DNA from: Marinobacter santoriniensis NKSG1
Lineage (GTDB): Bacteria > Pseudomonadota > Gammaproteobacteria > Pseudomonadales > Oleiphilaceae
Reading direction: 5' to 3'
DNA length: 64,000 bases
NCBI RefSeq assembly: GCF_000347775.1
Contig: NZ_APAT01000013.1
Span: 186,001-250,000 of the forward strand
Made by a program: the position numbers and the translations under genes. This document shows positions 1-8,373 of the stretch, piece by piece (position 1 is the stretch's first letter; every line of letters begins with the position of its first letter). Below the pieces are notes generated by a model, which was not told where the DNA came from, did no database searches, and worked only from the letters and a program-made list of their open reading frames with translations.

Positions 1-41
1 GACCAGTGGGGATGAGAGGATGACTTTGGTCGATTTGCCAT
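1..41 (-). CDS. Possible 5' end of a divergent gene (partial)
   Basis: An ATG on the minus strand at 41-39 opens a frame that stays open to the window edge (13 codons, starting MANRPKSSSH). A purine-rich stretch (AGGAAGGG) lies about 10 bases before it and could be a ribosome binding site. In many gammaproteobacteria the PEP synthase regulator ppsR is divergent from ppsA, so ppsR is a guess from context only. The visible residues do not identify a family. Confidence 0.25.
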   Translation of the reverse strand, partial: MANRPKSSSHPHW

Positions 42-227
42 GGTGGTTTCCCTTCCTCTGAAGACTGAGTGGGGTGCGGTCTGATCAGGAGAAACCACAA
101 ACATGATACACGTCAAATCCGATGGACTGAGCCGGAAGAATGAGTGAGATAGCACGCTATATTGGTTGAGAAGTGATCAAATGGCTTGCGGGCCCGGTCC
201 GGCCCCGCCTATCCCAGGAGGCATAAC
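42..227. promoter_or_regulatory. Upstream region of ppsA
   Basis: This gap carries the control region of ppsA. A TATATT hexamer at 158-163 could be a -10 box but has no good -35 partner. The ribosome binding site AGGAGG at about 216-221 decides the ppsA start at 228 rather than an earlier in-frame ATG at 186. No other site could be supported. Confidence 0.3.
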
Positions 228-2630
228 ATGGACGGTTTCAAATACATCCGGTTTTTCAGTGAACTCGATAACAATGATGTGCCGCTGGTCGGCGGCAAGA
301 ATGCCTCACTCGGGGAAATGTACCGAACGCTGTCAGGTCAGGGTGTGACGGTACCAAACGGCTTTGCGACCACCGCCGAAGCCTATCGGTACATGTTGGA
401 TGAAGCCGGCGCCTGGGAGAAACTGCATGAGGCTCTGGACGATCTGGACCCCAGCAACATGGAAGATCTGGCGAAGAGAGGCAAGCGTGCACGGGAGATT
501 GTCTACGGTGCCGGCTTGCCCAGGGATCTGGCCGATGAAATTCTGGCCGCGTACAGGATGCTGCAGGACGAATACGGGGAGGATCTGAGCCTTGCTGTTC
601 GTAGCTCCGCCACGGCCGAGGATTTGCCCACCGCCAGTTTCGCCGGCCAGCAGGACACTTATTTGAACATCCGGGGCGATGAGAGCCTGCTTGATGCCTG
701 CCGCCGGGACTTTGACAGCCTGTTTACCGATCGCGCGATCCATTACCGGATGAACCAGGGGTTTGACCATTTCAAGGTGTCACTGTCCATTGGTGTGATG
801 AAGATGGTCCGGTCCGACCTTGCCTCAGCCGGTGTCATGTTTACGCTGGATACCGAATCCGGCTTCCGGGATGTGGTGTTTATCACGGCGGCCTATGGCC
901 TTGGGGAGAACATTGTCCAGGGTGCCGTGGAGCCTGACGAATTCTATGTCCACAAGCCGACGTTCGCCCAGGGCCACCGAACCGTGCTGCGCCGCAGCCT
1001 GGGCAAAAAGGCCCTGAAAATGGTTTACCTGGAGGGCGAAACCCGCCACACCACGCGCAATACCTCCACGCCCCAGGCAGAGCGGGAGCGCTATTGCCTT
1101 GACGACGATGACGTCCTGCAACTGGCCGACTATGCCCTCAGTATCGAGCGGCATTATAAGCGGCCCATGGACATTGAATGGGCAAAAGACGGTCTCGACG
1201 GCAGGTTGTATATCGTTCAGGCACGCCCGGAAACCGTTACCTCCCAGCGCCAGGTGAACCTGCTGGAAACCGATTTCCTCGACGGAAAGGGCGAAATCAT
1301 CGTGACCGGCCATGCCGTGGGTGAGCGGATCGCTTCGGGTCGCAGCCGGGTCATCACCTCCGCCGCCCACCTGGGCGACTTTATACCCGGGGAAGTGCTG
1401 GTCGCCGATAACACCACACCCGACTGGGAGCCGGTGATGAAAACCGCGGCAGCGATCATCACCAACCGTGGCGGGCGCACCTGCCATGCGGCCATTATCG
1501 CCCGGGAACTGGGCATTCCCGCCGTGGTTGGTACCGGCAACGCAACCTCCGCCATTCCGGATGGCGAGACCGTCACCGTCTCCTGCGCCGAAGGCGATAA
1601 CGGCCATATCTACCGGGGCGAAGTCCCGTTCCACCGGGAACAAACAGATGTTGGCGATATCGCACGCCCGAACACGGAGATCATGATCAACCTCGGCAAC
1701 CCCGAGATCGCCTTCAAAACGTCCTTGCTGCCCAACGATGGGGTGGGCCTGGCGCGCATGGAATTCATCATCACCGAATACATCAAGGCGCATCCGCTGG
1801 CCCTGCTGCACCCTGAGAAGGTTACCGACGCCAGTGCCAGGGAAACCATTCAACAGCTCACCCTCGGCGCTCCGGACGGGGAAACCTTCTTTGTGCAGCG
1901 GCTGGCAGAGGGGATTGGAACCATTGCGGCGGCTTTCTGGCCCAAGCCCGTGGTGGTGCGGCTGTCGGACTTCAAGTCCAACGAATACGCGAGCCTGGTG
2001 GGCGGCGCCGCGTTCGAGCCTGACGAGGCCAACCCGATGATTGGCTTCCGGGGCGCGTCACGCTATGCCCACCCCGCCTATGAAGAAGGCTTCCGTCTGG
2101 AATGCCGCGCCATGAAACGCGTGCGCGAGGAAATGGGGCTGACCAACGTCATTCTGATGCTACCGTTCGTGCGCCGGGTGGCGGAAGCGGACAGCGTGCT
2201 GGCAAAAATGGCGGAATTCGGGCTCAAACGCGGGGAGAATGGCCTGCAGATCTATGCCATGTGCGAAATTCCCAATAACGTCATTCTCATCGACCAGTTC
2301 GCCAAGCGGTTCGACGGCTTTTCCATCGGGTCCAATGACCTCACCCAGCTCACCCTCGGCGTGGACCGGGACAGCGACATCGTGGCCTTCGACTACGACG
2401 AGCGCGACGACGGCGTGAAGGAAATGATCAGGCTGGCTGTCGAAGGCTGCCGCCGCAACGGGATTCACTCGGGGCTGTGTGGCCAGGCGCCGTCCGATTA
2501 TCCGGAAATGGCCGAATATCTGGTGGAACTGGGCATCGATTCCATGAGCCTCAATCCCGATACCGTCATCAACACCACGCGCCATGTGCTTGACGTGGAA
2601 GCGCGCCTGAAGTCATCCGGGAGTACTTGA
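228..2630 (+). CDS. ppsA: Phosphoenolpyruvate synthase
   Basis: This 800-residue cytosolic enzyme converts pyruvate, ATP and water to phosphoenolpyruvate, AMP and phosphate, the entry step of gluconeogenesis from C3 compounds. The N-terminal ATP-grasp domain starts with the VGGKNASLGEM motif. The mobile phosphohistidine domain has GGRTCHAAIIARELG with the catalytic His at residue 420. The C-terminal PEP-binding barrel ends with GLCGQAPSD, whose Cys is residue 751; both positions match the E. coli enzyme. The chosen ATG follows AGGAGG by six bases. The stop codon overlaps the start of the kinase gene by one base, so the two are very probably co-translated. Confidence 0.97.
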   Translation: MDGFKYIRFFSELDNNDVPLVGGKNASLGEMYRTLSGQGVTVPNGFATTAEAYRYMLDEAGAWEKLHEALDDLDPSNMEDLAKRGKRAREIVYGAGLPRDLADEILAAYRMLQDEYGEDLSLAVRSSATAEDLPTASFAGQQDTYLNIRGDESLLDACRRDFDSLFTDRAIHYRMNQGFDHFKVSLSIGVMKMVRSDLASAGVMFTLDTESGFRDVVFITAAYGLGENIVQGAVEPDEFYVHKPTFAQGHRTVLRRSLGKKALKMVYLEGETRHTTRNTSTPQAERERYCLDDDDVLQLADYALSIERHYKRPMDIEWAKDGLDGRLYIVQARPETVTSQRQVNLLETDFLDGKGEIIVTGHAVGERIASGRSRVITSAAHLGDFIPGEVLVADNTTPDWEPVMKTAAAIITNRGGRTCHAAIIARELGIPAVVGTGNATSAIPDGETVTVSCAEGDNGHIYRGEVPFHREQTDVGDIARPNTEIMINLGNPEIAFKTSLLPNDGVGLARMEFIITEYIKAHPLALLHPEKVTDASARETIQQLTLGAPDGETFFVQRLAEGIGTIAAAFWPKPVVVRLSDFKSNEYASLVGGAAFEPDEANPMIGFRGASRYAHPAYEEGFRLECRAMKRVREEMGLTNVILMLPFVRRVAEADSVLAKMAEFGLKRGENGLQIYAMCEIPNNVILIDQFAKRFDGFSIGSNDLTQLTLGVDRDSDIVAFDYDERDDGVKEMIRLAVEGCRRNGIHSGLCGQAPSDYPEMAEYLVELGIDSMSLNPDTVINTTRHVLDVEARLKSSGST

Positions 2631-3586
2631 TGGAGAATGCTTACCCACGGTTGCCCGTGGCCGTTCTGAGCCTCAATCCGGCGGTGGACATCACCTATGA
2701 GATTCCCCGGCTGATTGCCGACCAGAAAGTCCATGCCTCCGATTCCCGCTATGATCCCGGCGGTAACGGGATCAATGTTGGTCGCGGTCTGAAACGCCTC
2801 GGGGTGCAAGCCTGCACCTTCTGTGTGGTTGCAGGTGAAATCGGTCGCTTCCTCCGGCATCAACTGGATGCGCAACTGGATCAGGTGAGCTACCTGGAGG
2901 TGGAAGGCGAAACGCGGATCAATGGGACCATTCTAGAGAGCGTCACGGGCGCGCAGTTTGAGGTGAGTGGTCTCGGCCCCACTGTATCGACCGAAGAATG
3001 GCAGCATTTGCTGGACCGGTTCGTGACTCATTGCGACGACGGATTCGGGGTGATTACCGGCTCCCTCCAGCGAAGCTTGCCAACCAACCTGTACGCCGAA
3101 GCCGTGCGTCGGGTGAGGGCAGCTGGCGGGCGTGCGGTGGTCGACTCTCACGATGAGCTACTGCGGCATGCCATCGACGCCCAGCCCTTCCTGATCAAAC
3201 CGAACCGATTCGAGCTGGAAACCCTGATCGGGCGATCTCTGGCGGATGAACAGGACATCGTTCGGGAAGCCCGCCGGTTGCAGGAGCGGGGCGTGACCTG
3301 GGTGTGCGTTTCCCTGGGCGCGGATGGTGCCTTGTTGGTGACAGAATCCGGCGTTCTCAAAGGCGAGGCACCGTCGGTCACGGTGGCCTCCACCGTCGGC
3401 GCGGGGGATTCCATGGTCGCCGGAATGACCGGCCTGCTGGCCCAGGGCGCCTCGGCCGGAGAGGCGTTACGAGAGGGTATTGCCTGCAGTGCGGCAACGG
3501 TGATGCAGCCGGGGACCGAGTTGTTTCATAAGGAGACGGTCGACCGGCTGCGGAATGAGGTCAGGGTGAGGTCGCTTTCACTGTAG
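2630..3586 (+). CDS. PfkB-family sugar (phospho)kinase
   Basis: A 318-residue kinase of the PfkB/ribokinase superfamily. The first PfkB signature (DPGGNGINVGRGLKRLG, about residues 43-59) and the second (STVGAGDSMVAGM, with the catalytic base Asp in GAGD) are both intact. The similarity looks closest to the 1-phosphofructokinase / 6-phosphofructokinase-2 / tagatose-6-phosphate kinase branch, so the substrate is probably a ketohexose phosphate, but the exact one cannot be read from sequence. The start is ATG at 2630, inside the ppsA stop (TGATG). An in-frame TTG at 2627 is a less likely start. Pairing a glycolytic-type kinase with gluconeogenic PEP synthase in one transcript is notable. Confidence 0.9.
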   Translation: MENAYPRLPVAVLSLNPAVDITYEIPRLIADQKVHASDSRYDPGGNGINVGRGLKRLGVQACTFCVVAGEIGRFLRHQLDAQLDQVSYLEVEGETRINGTILESVTGAQFEVSGLGPTVSTEEWQHLLDRFVTHCDDGFGVITGSLQRSLPTNLYAEAVRRVRAAGGRAVVDSHDELLRHAIDAQPFLIKPNRFELETLIGRSLADEQDIVREARRLQERGVTWVCVSLGADGALLVTESGVLKGEAPSVTVASTVGAGDSMVAGMTGLLAQGASAGEALREGIACSAATVMQPGTELFHKETVDRLRNEVRVRSLSL

Positions 3587-3615
3587 GGGCGTTACGAGAA
3601 AATCAACGAGCGTCG

Positions 3616-4623
3616 CTATTCGCCCACCAACAGAACAATCTTGCCCCCGGCGGCCCCTTTATCCAGCAGTTCATGGGCCGCCGACGCTTCTTCAAGAGGC
3701 ATTTTCCGGCTGATGAAGGGCTTGATCTTGCCTTCGGACAACCATCCGAGGAGCGTTGTCAGGTCCTGTTTGAACCAGTCGGGATGTTTGCGATGCCAGG
3801 CGCCGATGGAATAGAAGGTTGCTGAAGACCGCCATGGCAGGATATTCCAAAGGTTCACCCGCAGGAAATCCCTGACCAGATCTCGGGACGAGGTGGCGTT
3901 GTAGGAACCATAGGCGACGAGTTTGCCTTCCTTGCCGAGCACTTTCACGGAGCGCTTGAGGTTATCCCCGCCAATACCATCAAAAACCGCGTCCAGGCCC
4001 TGGGGGATCGCTGCCCGAATCGTCTCGACAAAATCCTCGTTCCGGTAATCGATTGGATCGCAACCAAAATGGCGGAGCCTTTCATGCTGTGATTCCGAAG
4101 CGGTCCCGAACATCCTGAGCTTCATGACGGCGCCCAACTGAACCAGGGCACCGCCCACGGCACCGCCCGCGCCGTGGATCAGCACCGCGTCTCCCTCGTG
4201 GACCTGGGCCGAACGCGTGAGCATCTGGTGGGCGGCCACGTAGGTCAGGATTAGCGATACGGCGTCGGCATTATCGACGTTTTCGGGAACCCGGACGAGC
4301 TGGTCCGCCGGGAGAACCACATACTCGGCATAGGCGCCTGTGATGGTGAGCGCGGCGACTTTGTCGCCCACCGCCAGGCTAGTGACCCCGGTGCCCGGTT
4401 TGTCGACCACGCCCACCATGTCGTAACCGGGGATGAACGGCGGCTGTTCAGAAACGTCCGGGTAGATACCCCGCCGGATCAATGTGTCGGTGAAAGACGC
4501 ACTGCAAGCCAGAACCCGGATGCGAACCTCACCTTCCTGCGGTTCCGGGAGCTCGTTGATGTTTTCAACCCGGAGGACGTCCGGGCCTCCGAAGGCCGTC
4601 AGAATGACCGCTTTGTATGCCAT
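3616..4623 (-). CDS. Zinc-free medium-chain dehydrogenase, quinone-oxidoreductase type
   Basis: A 335-residue member of the medium-chain dehydrogenase/reductase family. The N-terminal GroES-like domain has the PGYDMVGVV motif. The Rossmann domain has the nucleotide-binding HGAGGAVGGALVQLG motif at about residues 150-164. The structural zinc cysteines of classical alcohol dehydrogenases are absent, which points to the zeta-crystallin / quinone oxidoreductase branch using NADPH; the substrate is unknown. The frame stays open far upstream, but the ATG at 4623 (MAYKAVILTAFG) fits the family start and follows a GGAG about nine bases away. It lies 17 bases downstream of the PagL-like gene, so they may be co-transcribed. 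Confidence 0.88.
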   Translation of the reverse strand: MAYKAVILTAFGGPDVLRVENINELPEPQEGEVRIRVLACSASFTDTLIRRGIYPDVSEQPPFIPGYDMVGVVDKPGTGVTSLAVGDKVAALTITGAYAEYVVLPADQLVRVPENVDNADAVSLILTYVAAHQMLTRSAQVHEGDAVLIHGAGGAVGGALVQLGAVMKLRMFGTASESQHERLRHFGCDPIDYRNEDFVETIRAAIPQGLDAVFDGIGGDNLKRSVKVLGKEGKLVAYGSYNATSSRDLVRDFLRVNLWNILPWRSSATFYSIGAWHRKHPDWFKQDLTTLLGWLSEGKIKPFISRKMPLEEASAAHELLDKGAAGGKIVLLVGE

Positions 4624-4640
4624 GTTTGGGAACTCCAATC

Positions 4641-5210
4641 TCAAAACCGGTAGCTGAATTCGATCATATGAAAATCCGCCCCGATTGTATCGGAGCCATT
4701 CACGCCGGCATCGGAGTAGTGAAGAAACCGGTAGCCCAGCCCCAGTTTCTGATACAGCGGAACAGTGATGCCCGCCGTAAGGGCAAACTGGAATGGCCCG
4801 CCATAATCCTGTGTTCCGAACCGCCACCGGCTGAACAAAGCGCCACCTACGCCCAGATCCAGGACAAAGCGCCCATCCTGACTGCCCAGCGTCATTTCCG
4901 GGATCAGTGACACCACGAGCGCGTTCTTCTCGGCGCCTCGCAACAGCCCTGCGCTGGCCATTAGACGACTTCCCACGCCCCAGCCTGAGTCCCCGTAATG
5001 ATTCCAGGGCAGGCGGAAGTTCACCGACACATCGTATTCCCGGAAATCCTCCGGCGCCTCTTCTCCCAGCAGGGTTCTTTCTGACACCCGGGCGCGGATG
5101 CTGAGGCTCTGTAATTCGAGCTCTTCGGAGTAGGTTGGGGCAGGCGCGAGAAGGCACCCGAGAACAATGGGCAGTACACCGAAATGAAATGAGCGGTCCG
5201 AGAAAACCAT
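4641..5210 (-). CDS. PagL-like outer-membrane lipid A deacylase homologue
   Basis: A 189-residue protein with a signal peptide (hydrophobic run at about residues 10-22, then TYS-EE) and a beta-barrel ending in an aromatic residue (FSYRF), as outer-membrane barrels do. The C-terminal GYRFLHYSDAG segment matches the active-site His-x-Ser of PagL (acyloxyacyl hydrolase family), which removes the 3-O acyl chain of lipid A. The catalytic Glu expected about 12 residues after the Ser is not in place; an Asp at +13 may stand in. An in-frame GTG at 5264 with AGGAAG just before it is an alternative start adding 18 residues. A TATAAT box lies at 5281-5286. Confidence 0.65.
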   Translation of the reverse strand: MVFSDRSFHFGVLPIVLGCLLAPAPTYSEELELQSLSIRARVSERTLLGEEAPEDFREYDVSVNFRLPWNHYGDSGWGVGSRLMASAGLLRGAEKNALVVSLIPEMTLGSQDGRFVLDLGVGGALFSRWRFGTQDYGGPFQFALTAGITVPLYQKLGLGYRFLHYSDAGVNGSDTIGADFHMIEFSYRF

Positions 5211-5280
5211 GGCCGGGAGCCTATGTGCGTTGAGCGGGATGCGTTTCAGCCACGCGTGAGGCACTGCTTCCTATGCTGAA

Positions 5281-5286
5281 ATTATA
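5281..5286 (-). promoter_or_regulatory. Candidate -10 box for the PagL-like gene
   Basis: The minus strand reads TATAAT here, a perfect -10 hexamer, 17 bases before the GTG at 5264 and 71 before the ATG at 5210. No good -35 hexamer is seen at the usual spacing, so the call rests on the -10 alone. Confidence 0.4.
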
Positions 5287-5312
5287 GGCCAGGACTGCCG
5301 GGGAAGATGGAG

Positions 5313-5702
5313 TTAGCGCAAAACCTCAATCCGAACGTCGATCACGCCCAGGGACGTACGGGCAATACTGCTGAACGCGGATTTTGAGAGGTCGATGATG
5401 CGCCCGCTCACGAAGGGACCACGGTCATTGACCTTCACGACCACACTTTTGCCGTTGGCGGTGTTGGTGACTTTCACCCTGGAACCGAACGGCAACTTGC
5501 GATGGGCCGCGGTATGGAGTTCACTCTTGTAGAGGGCGCCGCTGGCGGTTTTGCGGTTCTGGAATTTATCCGCGTAATAGGAGGCCTGTCCGGTCTGCGT
5601 ATAACCGCTCCAGCTGCCGCCAGCGCCTGGTTGAACGGTGGAGCAGGCGGTCAGCAAGGTGAAGAGGGCAATGGCGGAAACGGCTTTTTGGATAGTTGTC
5701 AT
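5313..5702 (-). CDS. RlpA-like lipoprotein with double-psi beta-barrel
   Basis: A 129-residue protein with a lipoprotein signal (LLTAC, lipidated Cys20) and one RlpA-type double-psi beta-barrel: GQASYYADKF, then GSRVKVTN and VVKVNDRGPF. The VNDRGPF motif with its Asp is the signature of RlpA, a lytic transglycosylase acting on peptidoglycan strands lacking stem peptides, often at the septum. It lacks the C-terminal SPOR domain of full-length RlpA, so it is a short stand-alone version. Catalytic activity is inferred from the family. It lies between the zinc-finger gene and the PagL-like gene on the same strand. Confidence 0.85.
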   Translation of the reverse strand: MTTIQKAVSAIALFTLLTACSTVQPGAGGSWSGYTQTGQASYYADKFQNRKTASGALYKSELHTAAHRKLPFGSRVKVTNTANGKSVVVKVNDRGPFVSGRIIDLSKSAFSSIARTSLGVIDVRIEVLR

Positions 5703-5722
5703 TATCGGCGTCTTTTATTGGA

Positions 5723-5989
5723 TTACCGCAGTTGGCTGTCCTTGCTGCCACGGCGATTGATGCCGCCGGACGCCTTCTCCTCCTTTTCGAGTGCGGACTG
5801 GCAGGCTATGCATAGCCGAACGCCGGGAATAGCCTCGCGGCGGGCTTCCGGAATCGGGGCTCCACACTCATCGCATTCCGTGGCACTTTCGCCTCCGGAT
5901 AACTGGCTGCGGGCGCGTTGAATTTCGTCTTCAACGCTTGCGTCGATCTGTTCCTGAACCGCACCATCACGTGACCATCCACCTGCCAT
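5723..5989 (-). CDS. DksA/TraR-type C4 zinc-finger protein (YbiI-like)
   Basis: An 88-residue protein with a C-terminal four-cysteine zinc finger (CDECGAPIPEARR, then CIAC), typical of the DksA/TraR family and the same length as E. coli YbiI. DksA proteins bind the RNA polymerase secondary channel, but these short ones lack the long coiled coil and their role is not known. The ATG at 5989 is chosen because GGAGG precedes it by about six bases and it gives the family length; the frame is open to 6025. It ends 20 bases before the RlpA-like gene on the same strand. Confidence 0.85.
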   Translation of the reverse strand: MAGGWSRDGAVQEQIDASVEDEIQRARSQLSGGESATECDECGAPIPEARREAIPGVRLCIACQSALEKEEKASGGINRRGSKDSQLR

Positions 5990-6083
5990 GAGCCCCTCCG
6001 GAGTCTGGATGACTGAAACCACCAAACGTTATCATTCGAGTGCAGGCGCTCCAAGATAGCCGATAACTCAGCGAGGAAACACC

Positions 6084-6407
6084 ATGCCCTATACCAGCCA
6101 ATATACACCCGAAACGCTCAGCCGTGACGAGCTGGACCAGACCTCGGGCCCGATGGTGATCGAATTCGGCACCAACTGGTGCGGGTTCTGCAAAGGTGCG
6201 CAGGCAGCGATCAAGGTGGCCATGGACAATCACCCCGATATTCCGCATGTGAAAGTCGAGGATGGCAAAGGCCGCCGGTTGGGGCGGACCTTTGGCGTTA
6301 AGCTCTGGCCGTCGCTGATTTTCCTGAAGGATGGTGAAGAAATGGCGCGGGTCGTGCGCCCGGACAACCGCGAAGACATCGAGGATGGTCTGACAAAGAT
6401 TCTGTGA
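6084..6407 (+). CDS. Thioredoxin-family protein
   Basis: A 107-residue cytosolic thioredoxin-fold protein. The redox motif is WCGFC (Cys33 and Cys36) instead of the classical WCGPC. The cis-proline segment LWPSLIFLKDG is present. There is no signal peptide, so it acts in the cytoplasm as a small thiol-disulfide reductant or oxidant. The unusual Gly-Phe dipeptide should shift the redox potential relative to thioredoxin; partners are unknown. The start follows GAGGAAACACC. It is transcribed alone, divergently from the zinc-finger gene. Confidence 0.88.
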   Translation: MPYTSQYTPETLSRDELDQTSGPMVIEFGTNWCGFCKGAQAAIKVAMDNHPDIPHVKVEDGKGRRLGRTFGVKLWPSLIFLKDGEEMARVVRPDNREDIEDGLTKIL

Positions 6408-6488
6408 GTCTATCCTCAATTCTTATCTTTCACCCACGTGTCACCTTCCTTGTGGTATTCCTTTTTTACCGCCGGACAGAAAAGGCGG

Positions 6489-7130
6489 TCAAGGTTTACT
6501 GCCACTTGCCACGACTACAGATACATCCAGAACCTTGAATGGCCGAAATTGTTCCCAGGCGAAAGATTCACACCGTTCCTCAAGAACCTTCCACACCGGA
6601 CGGCGGCAGTCGGCGGCTCCTATCCAGTTTATGAAACGGGCACCCAGGGTCAGCCGTTCGCTGTAGACGTCCATGATGGAAAAGCGGGTACCGGAAGGGG
6701 CGGCATCGAACATCAGGGAACAGAATTCCCGCCAGTTCGCCAGACACGTGAGACCGAGGGAGAAAAAAACGTGCCGCGGCGCTTCTTTGTCGATTGCCTC
6801 TTTCAGTGAGTTGAGGCCGTCGACCTCTGAAAAATCCGCTCGGAGGAACTCAAAGCGCCTGCTGGCCGGGTATTGCTCAGCGCGGGCCTTCGCTTGCTCA
6901 AGCATCCCGCTGGAGCCGTCCACCGCCAGTACCTTACCTTTTTCACCAACTCTGTTCGCCAGCAAGGGGAAATCGACCCCGGTACCACAAAACACATCCG
7001 CCACGCTGTCGCCACTGGACAGATTCAGTTGGTCAATGGCGGCTTTGCGAGGCTTGCGATAGAAGAGGTCGCCGATTGTTCCGGCGTCGTAAAAGGGGGC
7101 AAATCTGTCGTACCAACGTGGTTTCGCCAT
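6489..7130 (-). CDS. Class I SAM-dependent methyltransferase
   Basis: A 213-residue methyltransferase. Motif I is VADVFCGTGVDFP (about residues 43-55), followed by the acidic residue of motif II in VLAVDGSSGMLEQA and by FLRADFSEV. The N-terminus (WYDRFAPFYD) resembles UbiE/COQ5-like small-molecule methyltransferases. The substrate is not recognisable. The start at 7130 follows GGAGGAA on the minus strand. It lies 83 bases downstream of the RsgA-family gene on the same strand. Confidence 0.85.
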   Translation of the reverse strand: MAKPRWYDRFAPFYDAGTIGDLFYRKPRKAAIDQLNLSSGDSVADVFCGTGVDFPLLANRVGEKGKVLAVDGSSGMLEQAKARAEQYPASRRFEFLRADFSEVDGLNSLKEAIDKEAPRHVFFSLGLTCLANWREFCSLMFDAAPSGTRFSIMDVYSERLTLGARFINWIGAADCRRPVWKVLEERCESFAWEQFRPFKVLDVSVVVASGSKP

Positions 7131-7213
7131 GGGGATTCCTCCATGCGTTATTCAGCAAACAGCGGCGAATGTCAGCGAGCCCAGGACGTACCGATTTGCA
7201 TTGTCAGGATCGC

Positions 7214-8269
7214 CTAGGTGTCGCCCTTTTTCTGCTTTATGGCTTTCACTTCTTTGACCATTTTCGCGAAGTCCCGCCCCTGGGCTCGCTTCTCAGCCAG
7301 GGTTGCGGTTGCAAGAGCATTCTCTCGCAGCAATTTTTTATAATTGGACAGTCGGCGACGATCAAGCTCGCCTTCCTCGATCGCTCGAAGTACCGCGCAA
7401 CCTGGCTCCGTTTCGTGGTGACAGTCTGCGAACCTGCACTGCGCCGCAAGCGCCTCAATATCCTCGAAAACGGTACCAATCGAGCCATCGATGTCTGCCA
7501 CTCTCAGCTCTCGCATACCCGGGACATCAACAAGAAGGCCACCGGAGGGCAGGATGTGCAATTCACGGTGCGTCGTCGTATGGCGGCCCTTCTTGTCATC
7601 GTCGCGAATGTCTCCCGTAGACGCCAGGGCCTGTCCCGCCAATGTATTCAGGATTGTAGACTTGCCCACACCGGAGGAACCAACGAGCGCGACGGTGGAG
7701 GTGCTATCAATCCAGGAGGAAAGCCCTTTGATGGATGCAGGGTCAAGCGCATTGATTGCCTCGACCGGAACGCCTGATTTGGTTTTTCGGGCCCGACGGA
7801 CATAAGTATCTGCATCGTCAACGAGATCCGCCTTGGTGAGAACAATGACGGGCATTGCTCCGGCCTCGGTGCACAGTGCAAGGTACCGTTCCAGGCGTGA
7901 TTCTTTAAACTCCTCATTGCAGGACGTCACGATGAAGAGGGTATCGATATTAGCAGCGATGGGCTGAAGTTCGTTGCTCCCGCCCGCACCCAAGCGCTTG
8001 AATAAACTCTTCCGCTCCAGGACGTTTTCAATTCTCGAAAGCGACTCATCCAGTACGACCCAGTCACCGACCGTCGGTCGATCAATGGGGGCCTTCCGGA
8101 GTAGGGCAGGCGTGAGCTCGACCATCCGCTCGCCCGAACCACAGGCAACCATGATTTTCGAGCGTTGTACTGTCATTACCCGCCCGAGACGCTCCTGCAA
8201 TAAGCTGGCGTCTTCCAGTTGCTGGGTAAAGAAGGGAACAAGCCCCAGTGTTTGTAGTAAGGCATTCAC
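7214..8269 (-). CDS. rsgA: RsgA-family circularly permuted ribosome-associated GTPase
   Basis: A 351-residue protein with the permuted GTPase order of RsgA/YjeQ: OB-fold N-terminus (PTVGDWVVLDE), then G4 (VLTKADLV), G1 (GSSGVGKST) and G3 (DVPGM), and a C-terminal zinc-binding element (CRFADCHHETEPGC). RsgA helps the late maturation of the 30S subunit. The start is GTG, without a strong ribosome binding site. The usual rsgA neighbours (orn, psd) are not here, so this may be a second, divergent paralogue. Its start lies only 16 bases beyond the last attC-like site of the cassette array, which makes the junction of interest. Confidence 0.85.
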   Translation of the reverse strand: MNALLQTLGLVPFFTQQLEDASLLQERLGRVMTVQRSKIMVACGSGERMVELTPALLRKAPIDRPTVGDWVVLDESLSRIENVLERKSLFKRLGAGGSNELQPIAANIDTLFIVTSCNEEFKESRLERYLALCTEAGAMPVIVLTKADLVDDADTYVRRARKTKSGVPVEAINALDPASIKGLSSWIDSTSTVALVGSSGVGKSTILNTLAGQALASTGDIRDDDKKGRHTTTHRELHILPSGGLLVDVPGMRELRVADIDGSIGTVFEDIEALAAQCRFADCHHETEPGCAVLRAIEEGELDRRRLSNYKKLLRENALATATLAEKRAQGRDFAKMVKEVKAIKQKKGDT

Positions 8270-8284
8270 CCTGTGATCCCATTG

Positions 8285-8368
8285 TTAGAACGTCAACAGC
8301 ACGTGCGGTTACGGAACAGAGGTGAAGCCGCAATGCGGTAAACGTCGCTGTGCCTGTATTGGTTTTAT
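8285..8368 (-). repeat. attC-like site A (after the GST gene)
   Basis: An 84-bp imperfect inverted repeat read on the minus strand from ATAAAAC (8368) to GTTCTAA (8285). The arms pair AACCAATACAGGCAC with GTGCTGTTGACGTT. The central part shares the sequence GCGGCTTC.CCT with site B, and the two sites align over their full length. It lies directly behind the GST stop codon, where an integron cassette carries its attC. The end hexamers depart from the RYYYAAC/GTTRRRY consensus, so the site may be decayed. Confidence 0.6.
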
Positions 8369-8373
8369 GGCAA

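Noticed and set aside
6408..6488. Gap between the thioredoxin and methyltransferase genes
   Set aside because: The two genes converge here; no terminator with a T run and no small gene could be supported.
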